From the NCBI GenBank assembly GCA_035710745.1, contig DASTCX010000004.1:1-64000 (forward strand): 64,000 nucleotides of DNA, written 5' to 3'. Source of the DNA: Candidatus Eremiobacteraceae bacterium. Its GTDB lineage: Bacteria; Vulcanimicrobiota; Vulcanimicrobiia; Eremiobacterales; Eremiobacteraceae. The number at the start of each line of letters is the position of its first letter. The first letter of the stretch is position 1. Both the position numbers and the translations under genes were made by a program. This document shows, piece after piece, positions 17,458-25,536 of this stretch. The notes beneath the pieces were generated by a model that did no database searches, was not told the origin of the DNA, and saw only the letters and a program-made list of their open reading frames with translations.

Positions 17458-18273
17458 CTGGCCTTCCCAACCGCGGGCTTTCACCATCCATCGGTGCGCG
17501 CCGCGAGAAGCCTCCATCTGAAGAAGCATCGCCGTGAACAGCGATGCTTTCTCGTCGAGGGCCCGACCGCAGTCGAGGCGGCGCTCGCTGCGCCGGCAGT
17601 CACGCTCGATCGGATCTTCGTCGATTCGCGGGTGACGCTTCCGCCCGCGATCGCTGCGATGGCCGGCTCGCGGCACGTCGAGGTCATGGCCGTCGACGAC
17701 CGCACGATGCATGCGCTCGCCCAGACCAAAACGCCGCAGGGCGTCGTTGCGGTCGCTAGGTTCTTCGATCAGGAGCCGAGTCGGCTCATCGAGATCACCG
17801 GCGACGCGTCGCAACCGTGCATCGTCCTCGTCCTGCACGACGTCGCCGACCCGGGAAACGCCGGTACGTTGATCCGCTCCGCCGAGGCGTTCGGCGCGGC
17901 GGCCGTCTGCTGCGGATCCGCCGGCGTCGACCCCTACAACGAGAAGGTCGCGAGGGCATCCCTCGGGTCGATGTTCCACATCCCCCTTATCTGCTACGAC
18001 GAGTGGAGCAAGCTCGGCGATGCGCTCGCCGCGGCGAAGATCTCGCTCGTCGCTGCCGAAGCGGGCGCGCCCGACGTGCGCACTGTCACACTGCCAAGAC
18101 GGGTCGCATTGCTCGTCGGAAACGAGCGCCACGGCCTGACGGGCGTGCCGGACGATGCCATCGAGGCTCGGATCGGCATTCCGCAGACGCCGCGGGCCGA
18201 GTCGCTCAATGCCGCGGTCGCCGGATCAATCGTGCTGTATGAGATCGCCCGCGCGAGAACGAGCGCTACGTAA
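17458..18273 (+). CDS. TrmH/SpoU family RNA 2'-O-ribose methyltransferase, probable CTG start
   Basis: A SPOUT methyltransferase of about 271 residues. It has an N-terminal RNA-binding region (KKHRREQRCFLVEGPTAV) and the three SpoU motifs: DPGNAGTLIRSAEAFGA, VALLVGNERHGL and the C-terminal PRAESLNAAVAGSIVLYE. It probably modifies 23S rRNA or tRNA. The start is unclear. The only ATG (17380) lies deep inside rplT, and a GTG at 17494 cuts into the conserved N-terminus (HPSVRAARSL). A CTG at 17458, nine bases after AGGAG (17444-17448) and four bases after the rplT stop, fits best. It is commonly found beside rplT and pheS. Confidence 0.85.
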   Translation: MAFPTAGFHHPSVRAARSLHLKKHRREQRCFLVEGPTAVEAALAAPAVTLDRIFVDSRVTLPPAIAAMAGSRHVEVMAVDDRTMHALAQTKTPQGVVAVARFFDQEPSRLIEITGDASQPCIVLVLHDVADPGNAGTLIRSAEAFGAAAVCCGSAGVDPYNEKVARASLGSMFHIPLICYDEWSKLGDALAAAKISLVAAEAGAPDVRTVTLPRRVALLVGNERHGLTGVPDDAIEARIGIPQTPRAESLNAAVAGSIVLYEIARARTSAT

Positions 18274-18293
18274 ATGTCAAGCCCCGCGCGCAC

Positions 18294-18322
18294 TTGTTTC
18301 AATCGAAGTCTTTTGCTATACT
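18294..18322 (+). promoter_or_regulatory. Promoter upstream of the YqzL-like gene and pheST
   Basis: TTGTTT (18294-18299), a 17-base spacer and TATACT (18317-18322). It lies just after the methylase stop and would drive the microprotein gene and pheST. Confidence 0.65.
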
Positions 18323-18368
18323 CGTGCGTAGCGATCCACGAAACGGATGAAGGAGGCCAGCGTCTGCG

Positions 18369-18467
18369 ATGCTCTCTCCTGACGTGTTCTGGAAATTCTT
18401 CAAGTCCACGGGCTCGATCCAGGCCTATCTGCTCTATAAGCGGATGGTCCCCCAGGGTTCCCACTGA
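18369..18467 (+). CDS. YqzL-like 32-residue microprotein
   Basis: A 32-codon ORF, below usual gene-calling limits. It encodes a peptide with the pattern VFWKFFKSTGSIQAYLLYK. This matches the YqzL-like family of tiny proteins in Firmicutes (aromatic-W-x-x-F-x-x-T-G-x-I-x-x-Y-L-L-x-K), whose function is unknown. An AAGGAGG at 18350-18356, twelve bases before the ATG, and a good promoter support expression. In Bacillus yqzL lies between era and recO; here it precedes pheS. The three Phe codons near the start also resemble a Phe-rich leader peptide, so a role in attenuating pheST is an alternative. Confidence 0.75.
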   Translation: MLSPDVFWKFFKSTGSIQAYLLYKRMVPQGSH

Positions 18468-18485
18468 TCCAAGGCGGTCGATTCC

Positions 18486-18525
18486 GGTCGAGCTAAAGCT
18501 CGACCGCTACAAGGTCGACCGCTCT
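18486..18525 (-). repeat. GGTCGA hairpin repeat, copy 10
   Basis: Core GGTCGAGC-TAAA-GCTCGACC (18486-18505), flanked on both sides by extra GGTCGA half-units (18476 and 18513). It lies between the YqzL-like gene and pheS. Its orientation is opposite to the surrounding genes, which is unusual for the family, and it resembles the gltX copy in having flanking half-units. Confidence 0.88.
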
Positions 18526-18542
18526 ATCGTAAAGGAAATCGA

Positions 18543-18600
18543 GGCCGCAGCGATGCGGCCCATTTCGTTCCCCGGACGACCGGCCATGATGGCGGGGCGT
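18543..18600 (+). other. Paired GC-rich hairpins in the pheST leader
   Basis: A 7-bp stem GGCCGCA-GCGA-TGCGGCC (18543-18560), followed by CATTTCGTT, then a second imperfect stem (CCCCGG ... GCGGGG, about 18570-18598). The first is terminator-like, but its T-run is weak. They may be attenuation elements for pheST; this is unproven. Confidence 0.4.
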
Positions 18601-18623
18601 TCGATTCCGACCGGAAACGCCAC

Positions 18624-19655
18624 GTGAGCGACCTTAGCGACCAACTCGAAGCGCTCGTCGCCGAAGTCCGCGCGCGCGCGGCGGGGCTGAACGATGTCGA
18701 CGCCATCGACGCGCTCAAGACCGAAGTGCTCGGCCGCAAGGGCGGCCGCTTATCGCAGTTCATGGCGGGACTCGCGAAGATCCCCAAGGATGAAAAAGCC
18801 GAGTTCGGCCAACACGTCAACGACGCGAAGCGGGCGATCGAAGAAGAACTCGACCGAGCGCGACGACGTGTCGAGGGCGCCAGTCTCGACCTGGCCCTCT
18901 CCCACCGTTACGACGTCACCTTTCCGGCGATACCGCCGCACGCGGGCGGCCTTCACCTTCTGCGTCACACGCTCGACGCCGTCGTCGACTTCTTCGGATC
19001 GCGCGGCTTCGCGATACTCACCGGGCCCGAGGTCGAAGACGAATACCACGCCTTCGAGACGCTGAACATCCCGGCCGATCATCCGGCGCGCGACAACATG
19101 GACACGTTCTATCTGCCGCGCGGCGGACTGTTGCGGCCGCACACGTCGCCGATGCAGATCCGCGCGATGCTCGCGCATCCGCCGCCTATCGCCGTGCTCG
19201 CACCGGGCAAGGTCTACAGGCGCGACGCGCTCGACGCGAGCCATTCGTTCATGTTCCATCAGATCGAAGGGCTGCAGGTCGACCGCGGCGTCACGTTCGG
19301 CCACCTCAAGGGCTTCGCGACCGATCTTTGCAGGCATCTCTTCGGCGCGGATCGGCGCACGCGCTTTCGGCCGTCATACTTCCAGTTCACCGAACCGTCG
19401 GCGGAAGTAGACGTCTCATGTCATGCCTGCGACGGCGCCGGGTGCCGTACGTGCAAAGGATCGGGTTGGCTCGAGATGGGCGGCAGCGGCATGGTGCACC
19501 CGAACGTGCTGAGAGCAGCCGGCTACGATCCCGAGGAATTCACCGGCTGGGCGTGGGGCCTCGGGCTCGACCGCATCGCGATGCTGCGCCATCGCATCGA
19601 CGACATCCGCGTCTTCTTCGAGAACGATCTCGGCTTCTTGGAGCAATTCGGCTGA
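18624..19655 (+). CDS. pheS: Phenylalanyl-tRNA synthetase alpha subunit
   Basis: A 343-residue class II synthetase subunit that forms an alpha2-beta2 enzyme with PheT. It has an N-terminal coiled coil (about 1-85) and the catalytic core with GFAILTGPEVEDEYHAFETL, HTSPMQIRAML (motif 2 region), and the C-terminal GWLEMGGSGMVHPNVL and WGLGLDRIAMLRH (motif 3). A CHACDGAGCRTC segment adds extra cysteines in the loop before GWLE. The GTG start is near a weak ribosome-binding site. The stop overlaps the pheT start (TGATG). Confidence 0.96.
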   Translation: MSDLSDQLEALVAEVRARAAGLNDVDAIDALKTEVLGRKGGRLSQFMAGLAKIPKDEKAEFGQHVNDAKRAIEEELDRARRRVEGASLDLALSHRYDVTFPAIPPHAGGLHLLRHTLDAVVDFFGSRGFAILTGPEVEDEYHAFETLNIPADHPARDNMDTFYLPRGGLLRPHTSPMQIRAMLAHPPPIAVLAPGKVYRRDALDASHSFMFHQIEGLQVDRGVTFGHLKGFATDLCRHLFGADRRTRFRPSYFQFTEPSAEVDVSCHACDGAGCRTCKGSGWLEMGGSGMVHPNVLRAAGYDPEEFTGWAWGLGLDRIAMLRHRIDDIRVFFENDLGFLEQFG

Positions 19656-22117
19656 TGCGGCTTCCCGTTTCGTGGCTGCGCGATTTCGTCGCGACCGACG
19701 CGACCCCGCAGAAAATCGCCGATGTTTTGACGTCGCGCGGCTTCACGGTCGACGGAATCGAGCCGCAGCCTGTGCCCGAGAACATCGTCGTGGGTCGCAT
19801 CGAGACGCTCGCGCCGCACCCGGACGCCGACAAGCTCCAAGTGAGTACGGTCGACGTCGGAGGCTCGGGCGCGCTCCAGATCGTCACGGGGGCGCGCAAC
19901 GTCGCGGTCGGCGACAAGGTGCCGATCGCGCTCGTCGGATCGATCGTCTACACCGGTGCTGCCGGCCCCGACGGCGAGCCCGAGACGAAGGCGATCAACA
20001 AGGCAAAGCTGCGCGGTATCGAGTCGAACGGCATGATGGCGTCCGCAAACGAGCTCGCGCTGCCGGGCGAATTCGACGACGGCATCCTCATCATGGACGC
20101 CGATGCGCCGGTCGGCGCCGAGTTTTGGTCGACCGTTCGCTTCGGCGACGCCGTGCTCGACGTCGACGTGCCGAGCAACCGCGCCGACTGCCTCTCCGTC
20201 ATAGGACTCGCACGCGAGGCCGCCGCGGGCCTCGGGGCCCGTTTCTCGGAGCCGATTTGGGGCGACGGCACGGGGCCTGATCGATCTCCCATCGGGGTCG
20301 AGATCGGCGATCCGGCGGTATGCCGCCGGCTCATCGGGCAGCTGTTCACCGGCCTAGTCAACCGCCGTGCGCCGCTTTGGATGACGTTGCGGCTTCACGC
20401 CGCTAACGTCCGAAGCATCGATTTGATCGTCGACGTTTCGAACTACGTCCAGCTCGAGACGGGTCAGCCGCTTCATTTCTACGACGCATCGCTCATCAAA
20501 GGCGGCCGCATCATCGCGCGTTCCGCGCGTGAGGGCGAACGTGTCGTCACGCTCGATGACATCGATCGGGCGTTGCCGGACGGCACACCGGTCATCGCTG
20601 ACGGTGAGCGCCTCGTAGGCATCGCAGGCATATTCGGCGGGCGCGATGCGAGCGTCAAGCCGACGACGACCGATGTCTTCCTCGAATCGCCGAACTTCGT
20701 CGGTCCTCGCATTCGCCGCGCCGCCATCGCGCTCGGCCTTCGGACTGAGGGCGGCATGCGGCACGAACGCAATCTGCCGCTCGAACTGCCAGAACTCGGC
20801 CGTCGGCGCGCCGCCGACGTGCTCATCGCCGCCGGCGCTAAGCCGAGTGCCGTCGTCGAGGCCGGCGAACGACCCGGCGCGGCGCGGACGATCTCGCTGC
20901 GGCCTGCGCGCGCGAATGCTCTACTTGGCACCGATTACGATACCGCGAAGATGGTCGCGGCGATCGAGCCGATCGGACTCGAGGTCGAGAATCGAGCCGG
21001 TTCGCTCGTCGTCACGACACCGTGGTGGCGGCCCGATCTGGTCGAAGAGGTCGATATCGTCGAGGAGGTCGCTCGCAGCATCGGCTATGACGGCATCGCC
21101 GAGCGCCGGTCGGTCGCTGCGCCGCAGACCGTCGACGACTCCCTCTTCGATCAAGACCGCGAGCTGGCGCGCTCGAGCGCGGCGCTCGGGTACTTAGAGA
21201 TCGTGTCGATCGCCCTGCAAGGCACGCGCGTCATCGAAGCGTGGGAGCGTTCAGGGCTCCCATTTTGGACCGGTCTTGCGACCGTCGACAATCCGCTTTC
21301 GGACGATCAGCGCTTTCTCAGGCCGAGCCTGCTGCCTGGACTGCTGTCGGCAGCGAGCCGCGCGTGGCCTCGTGCGAACGGATCGCTTCGTCTGTTCGAG
21401 GTCGGCCACGTCTTTCGTGCGCTTGATCCTTCGGACGAAAAGGGAGCATCGCGTTCGCACGACGGCATGTACGTCGACAACGGCGTGGTCGAGTGGCCGT
21501 CGCTCTGCGGTCTCGCGGTGTTCGGCAGCGAGGACTCCAGCGGCGCGCTCGACCGGCAGTTGCTCGCGGTAAAGGGCGATGCCGAAAAGCTCGTCGCCGA
21601 ACTGGCTGGCGTGGTGCCGGACACCATTCCAGCGCCGCGCCATTACCTCCATCCGCTCGCATCGGCGGACCTTAGGATCGGGGCCAAGACGGTCGCGAAG
21701 TTCGGGCGGATCCATCCGCGGCTCGCGAATGCGTACGAACTCCCGGCGACCACGTATGCGTTCATGCTCTATATGGAAGAATTGCCTCACATCCGACCCG
21801 CGTTGCCGTTCGCTCCACTGCCGAAGTTCCCGGGCACGCGACGCGACATCGCAGTCGTCGTCGGGCTCGACGTCACCGCAGGCGATCTCATGAATGCGAT
21901 CGTCGGCGCGGGCATCCACGCCTTTGAGCGGGTAGCCGCTTTCGACGAATACGTCGGTCCGCAGATCGCGCCCGGCAAGAAGAGCATCGCGCTCGCCATC
22001 TGGCTGCGGCGTCACGATACGACGATCACGGATGCGCAGGCCGATGCGTCGGTCGCCGGCGCGGTCGCTCTCTTGCGCGACAGGTTCGGCGCGGAACTTC
22101 GCGGTCCAGCGACGTGA
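19655..22117 (+). CDS. pheT: Phenylalanyl-tRNA synthetase beta subunit
   Basis: An 820-residue subunit with the family layout: an N-terminal start MRLPVSWLRDFV, a tRNA-binding (EMAP-like) domain at about 40-150 (VGRIETLAPHPDADKLQVST), the B3/B4 editing domain, B5 and a catalytic-like domain, and a C-terminal anticodon-binding fold (FPGTRRDIAVVVGLDV). It binds tRNA-Phe and clears Tyr-tRNA-Phe. The start overlaps the pheS stop and the stop overlaps the cvpA GTG (GTGA), so pheS-pheT-cvpA is one transcript. Confidence 0.96.
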   Translation: MRLPVSWLRDFVATDATPQKIADVLTSRGFTVDGIEPQPVPENIVVGRIETLAPHPDADKLQVSTVDVGGSGALQIVTGARNVAVGDKVPIALVGSIVYTGAAGPDGEPETKAINKAKLRGIESNGMMASANELALPGEFDDGILIMDADAPVGAEFWSTVRFGDAVLDVDVPSNRADCLSVIGLAREAAAGLGARFSEPIWGDGTGPDRSPIGVEIGDPAVCRRLIGQLFTGLVNRRAPLWMTLRLHAANVRSIDLIVDVSNYVQLETGQPLHFYDASLIKGGRIIARSAREGERVVTLDDIDRALPDGTPVIADGERLVGIAGIFGGRDASVKPTTTDVFLESPNFVGPRIRRAAIALGLRTEGGMRHERNLPLELPELGRRRAADVLIAAGAKPSAVVEAGERPGAARTISLRPARANALLGTDYDTAKMVAAIEPIGLEVENRAGSLVVTTPWWRPDLVEEVDIVEEVARSIGYDGIAERRSVAAPQTVDDSLFDQDRELARSSAALGYLEIVSIALQGTRVIEAWERSGLPFWTGLATVDNPLSDDQRFLRPSLLPGLLSAASRAWPRANGSLRLFEVGHVFRALDPSDEKGASRSHDGMYVDNGVVEWPSLCGLAVFGSEDSSGALDRQLLAVKGDAEKLVAELAGVVPDTIPAPRHYLHPLASADLRIGAKTVAKFGRIHPRLANAYELPATTYAFMLYMEELPHIRPALPFAPLPKFPGTRRDIAVVVGLDVTAGDLMNAIVGAGIHAFERVAAFDEYVGPQIAPGKKSIALAIWLRRHDTTITDAQADASVAGAVALLRDRFGAELRGPAT

Positions 22118-22644
22118 ACTGGATCGACGCGCTCGTGTTCCTGACGCTGGCCGTGGCGTTCTGGGGCGGTTATAGAGCGGGCGTCGTCCGCGAACTCATC
22201 GGCCTCGCGGCGATCGTCATCGCATGGGTGCTCGCCGGTGCGTTCGCGGGACCCTTTTCCGATGCGCTCGGCGTGCAGCTCGGCGTCTCGGTCTCCGTCG
22301 CGCACCTCATCGGCTTCTGGCTGCTCTTCCTCGTCGTCTTCGCCGCGGTTCGCGCCGGCGGATGGGTGCTCGAGAAGTTCGCATCGCTGCCGATCATCAA
22401 GGTCGTCAGCGGCATCGGCGGCGGAATCGTCGCGGCGGCGAAATCCGCTCTGCTCTTGTGGTTTCTGTTGTTCGTCGCGCTCTTCTTCCCGATGTCGGCC
22501 GAGGTTCGCACCGCGATGCGCTCGTCACCGAGCGCGAGAGCCATCGACTCCCTCGACACGCCCGCGTATGCGATGCTCGAGAGCGCGCTGCCGCGCTCGG
22601 TCCGCGTCGTCGCCTCGTCGATCCTCAAACATCATCGACTTTAG
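22114..22644 (+). CDS. CvpA family membrane protein
   Basis: A 176-residue protein with four hydrophobic helices (about 5-25, 28-50, 62-85, 98-122) and the CvpA-type opening NWIDALVFLTLAVAFWGGYRA. The first helix end and GGYRAGVVRELIGL segment match the family. CvpA is linked to colicin V production and envelope function in other bacteria; the molecular role is unknown. The GTG start overlaps the pheT stop by four bases. A dispersed hairpin and a strong terminator follow. Confidence 0.85.
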   Translation: MNWIDALVFLTLAVAFWGGYRAGVVRELIGLAAIVIAWVLAGAFAGPFSDALGVQLGVSVSVAHLIGFWLLFLVVFAAVRAGGWVLEKFASLPIIKVVSGIGGGIVAAAKSALLLWFLLFVALFFPMSAEVRTAMRSSPSARAIDSLDTPAYAMLESALPRSVRVVASSILKHHRL

Positions 22645-22660
22645 GCGCATAGGGGTGGGA

Positions 22661-22685
22661 GCGGTCGACGTTTATCGTCGACCGC
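22661..22685 (+). repeat. GGTCGA hairpin repeat, copy 11
   Basis: Core GGTCGACG-TTTAT-CGTCGACC with GGGAGC and CCGCGG arms, 16 bases after the cvpA stop and oriented with it. Confidence 0.9.
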
Positions 22686-22815
22686 CGCGGTTTTGCCTGA
22701 GTGTGAACACAGAGATGCGGGAGACTAACTCTCTCGCGGCCTCAAAACACCCGCTTAGGGCGAGATCCTCTCGCGACAACGCGCGCAAAGATCGAGACGC
22801 TTCCCGTGGGAAAAT

Positions 22816-22850
22816 AAGAGCGCCGGACCTTGGTCCGGCGTGCTCTTTGG
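22816..22850. terminator. Strong bidirectional terminator between convergent genes
   Basis: A long stem AAGAGC-GCCGGACC-TT-GGTCCGGC-GTGCTCTT with A-rich sequence on the left and TTT on the right. It can serve both cvpA (plus) and the exported Ig-like protein gene (minus). The remaining bases of 22645-22865 show nothing else. Confidence 0.85.
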
Positions 22851-22865
22851 TGGCACGGTTTTCGA

Positions 22866-24236
22866 CTAGTGTGGGATCGGTGGGTTTGCCGGCGGTGGCT
22901 TTGGTCCCGGCGGCGGATTCTTCGGATTGCCCGGCTTGCCTGGGGTGACGGGTACGGCGACGGGGCCGCTCTTCGGCTGGTTCACCCTGACGGCGCGATG
23001 GAAGATCGAGAATATCTTCATGCCCGTCGTGAAGTCTGAGGGAAGCGCTTGACCGAACGTGTCCGTGACGAGGGTCGTGAATGTGATCTGGTAGCCCTCG
23101 CCTTGGACCAAACCCGACCCCTGCTCGCCGAGGGTCATCACCGTGCCGGTCGGGTCGAACGATACTTGGCCGAAGGACGAAAGCGGAGCGGGGGGCGTCG
23201 TAGCGCCGGCGCCGCCAGGCTGGAGCGTGAACGACGCGTAGGTGCTATTACCGGTAATACCGGTCTGCGATGTCGTGTTCACCGGCTGCGAAAAGAAGAA
23301 CGTGATAGTGCCGGTCGGAGGTTCGCCATTCGGCGCGAATCCGGTGATGGCAAAAGTCCCGGCGCTCGGCGACGGCGCGACGCAGGTCGCGCAAAACGCG
23401 CCAGGCTGACCGTGGTGGCCGATCGCGAGCAGTGCGCCGCCGGCAGCTGCGAGCAACGCGAAAACGTTGAAGCCGCCGCGCGAGTGCTGCGCCGGAAGCG
23501 GTGCCATCGACTTCGTGCTCGTCAGCGCGTCGCCGACTTGCGGCTGATAACCGGGAACCGCGTTCGAGAAGCTCACCAGCGCGTCGTCATCGGTGATGCT
23601 CGTGATAGTCGCACCCGCCATCTGCTGGCCGTTGCGCGTGACCGTGAACGTGTCGCCGAGCGAGAACCCATCTTCGGTTCCCAAGTCGGCTCTCGCGCCC
23701 GTCGTCGTCGAGTAGATCGTGCCGATGCCGCGATGACCGGCGGCGAGCGCCGCGAGGTTGCTCGAGATCCCCGCAGCGAGCGAACCGGCGTTGCCGGGAT
23801 ACGGCTGCGAGAACACCTGCGAGCTGATGAACGCCATCGGTGCGACGCGATAGAGCGACAGGCGGTAGTACACTTGTCCGCCGGATGTTTGGACGATGCT
23901 GCCGAGAAGCAGCTCATCCGCGCCCACCTTAGCTGCGCTGCTCAGCGCACCCACGAACGGATCGTCAGTCAACGTCTTCGGAAGACCGAGCGGGCCGCCG
24001 CCGCGCGCCGAAAACCCCGAAGTCGACGATACTGCGCGATACGCGGCGTTGCTGAAGTCGGTGGCGATGGTGCCGCTTGCGCCGGCTTCGTTCGAGAACG
24101 ATTGGACGGCGATGGCCGTCGTACCGTCGCCACGCGCCGGTGATGATGCGGGCGCCGCGACCGCGCCGATGATCGCCAATCCGATGACGCACGCCGCAAG
24201 ACGCTGCAGCGCACGAACGCTCACTATAAGTCTCAC
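22866..24236 (-). CDS. Exported protein with SbsA-type Ig-like domain and proline-rich tail
   Basis: A protein of about 456 residues that I cannot name. It has an N-terminal signal-type helix (LAACVIGLAIIGAVAAPASS), a first domain resembling outer-membrane lipoprotein or CsgG-like folds (AIAVQSFSNEAGASGTIA), and a second small beta domain (about 210-260). A hydrophobic segment FNVFALLAAAGGALLAIGHHG precedes a Big_5/SbsA-like Ig domain (FAPNGEPPTGTITFFFSQPV ... SFDPTGTVMTLGEQGSG). The C-terminus is proline-rich (PPPGPKPPPANPP). The GTG at 24236 sits behind a GGAAGGGA site; a second in-frame GTG is at 24224. Envelope location is inferred. Confidence 0.7.
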   Translation of the reverse strand: MRLIVSVRALQRLAACVIGLAIIGAVAAPASSPARGDGTTAIAVQSFSNEAGASGTIATDFSNAAYRAVSSTSGFSARGGGPLGLPKTLTDDPFVGALSSAAKVGADELLLGSIVQTSGGQVYYRLSLYRVAPMAFISSQVFSQPYPGNAGSLAAGISSNLAALAAGHRGIGTIYSTTTGARADLGTEDGFSLGDTFTVTRNGQQMAGATITSITDDDALVSFSNAVPGYQPQVGDALTSTKSMAPLPAQHSRGGFNVFALLAAAGGALLAIGHHGQPGAFCATCVAPSPSAGTFAITGFAPNGEPPTGTITFFFSQPVNTTSQTGITGNSTYASFTLQPGGAGATTPPAPLSSFGQVSFDPTGTVMTLGEQGSGLVQGEGYQITFTTLVTDTFGQALPSDFTTGMKIFSIFHRAVRVNQPKSGPVAVPVTPGKPGNPKNPPPGPKPPPANPPIPH

Positions 24237-24270
24237 CGAAGAGTCCCTTCCCCCAGTCGAACCGATCGGG

Positions 24271-25455
24271 CTACATCGCTGCCCTGGCTGTCGCCGCTCG
24301 GACGCTCCCGTCCGCGCCGGCGAGGGTGCGCGCTGTCGCGGCACTCGCCGATCCCAGCGCCACTCTCACGCCCAAGTCTCCGAGCGCCAACTCCAGCGCT
24401 CCCATCGCGCCGATCAGATCGCGCTCTGCGAGCGCTCCCATGTTGCCGATGCGGAAGATCTTGCCTTCCACTTGTTGTTGTCCGCCGCCGACGACGACGC
24501 CGTAGCGCTCTCGAAGGCGGCTGAGAAGTGCCTTGGCTTCGACACCCGCCGGCACTCGGACGGCCGTGACCGTCTGCGAGTACCAACGCGGCTGCGCGAA
24601 GAGCGTCAGCCCCACCGCCATGCACCCGGCACGGACGGCAGAGGCATAGCGCGCATGCCTCGCATGCGCGGCTTCGCGGCCTTCCTTCAAGTAGTTATCG
24701 GACGCCCGTTCGAGGGCCGTTAGTATCGGGACAGGGGGTGTCCAGGGGGTCGCGCCGTCGTCGGCTGCTTTGCGCGCCTTGAGAAGGTCGAGGTAGAAGC
24801 GCGGCATCTTGGCCTGCTCGGCCGCTTGCCACGCGCGGTCGCTCAGGACGACGATCGCCGCGCCGGGAGGGGCCGCGAGCGCCTTTTGCGAGGCGGTCGC
24901 AAGCGCGTCGATGCGCCATTCATCCGTACGCAGCTCGACCGCGCCGGCGCCGCTGACGGAGTCGACGACCGTGAGAGCCGGATGATCGCCTTTCGCCTTC
25001 ATGAGCGCTTCGAGGTCGTTGCCGACGCCGGTCGACGTCTCGTTGTGAGTGATGAGGATGCCCTTGATCACACCCGCCGTATCCGCTCGAAGCCGATCGC
25101 GAAGCCGCTGTGGGTCGTTGCCCCAACCCCATTGCTCGGACATCGATTCGACGTCGCCGCCGTATGCTCGCGCGATCGCGGCGAGCCGATCGCCGAACGA
25201 TCCGACACTCAGGCTGAGCAGCTTGTCGCCGGGAGAGAACAGATTGACCACGATCGACTCGAGCGCGCCGGTCCCGGAGCTTCCGAGCAGCACGATGCGC
25301 TTTGATGTTTGGAGAATCTCGCGCAAACGCTCGTAGAGCCGTTCGTATAAGGCGCGCGCGCGTGGGCCGCGATGGTTTTGCATCGGCGCGGCAGCGGCGG
25401 CGAGCACGTCTTCGGAAACGGCGACCGGACCCGGAATCAACAAGATCTCTGACAC
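24271..25455 (-). CDS. Class V aminotransferase (alanine-glyoxylate aminotransferase-like)
   Basis: A 394-residue PLP enzyme. It opens LLIPGPVAVSEDVLAA, has the GSSGTGALESIVVNL cofactor-binding stretch, the ILITHNETSTGVGND loop, and the PLP-lysine segment LATASQKALAAPPG. This matches the AGXT/serine-pyruvate branch that moves amino groups onto glyoxylate or pyruvate. The exact substrate is unknown. The GTG at 25455 follows GAGAGGTG. The frame remains open far upstream (to 26343), but only antisense to selD. Its 5' end lies 81 bases from selD and is transcribed divergently, with no obvious functional link. Confidence 0.87.
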   Translation of the reverse strand: MSEILLIPGPVAVSEDVLAAAAAPMQNHRGPRARALYERLYERLREILQTSKRIVLLGSSGTGALESIVVNLFSPGDKLLSLSVGSFGDRLAAIARAYGGDVESMSEQWGWGNDPQRLRDRLRADTAGVIKGILITHNETSTGVGNDLEALMKAKGDHPALTVVDSVSGAGAVELRTDEWRIDALATASQKALAAPPGAAIVVLSDRAWQAAEQAKMPRFYLDLLKARKAADDGATPWTPPVPILTALERASDNYLKEGREAAHARHARYASAVRAGCMAVGLTLFAQPRWYSQTVTAVRVPAGVEAKALLSRLRERYGVVVGGGQQQVEGKIFRIGNMGALAERDLIGAMGALELALGDLGVRVALGSASAATARTLAGADGSVRAATARAAM

Positions 25456-25536
25456 GTCGTTCGCACCTCTCGCGCGCGCATCGTTCTTGTCCGCACCAAA
25501 GGTCGCCTTCGTCGGCGCACCAAAGCAATCGACGTC

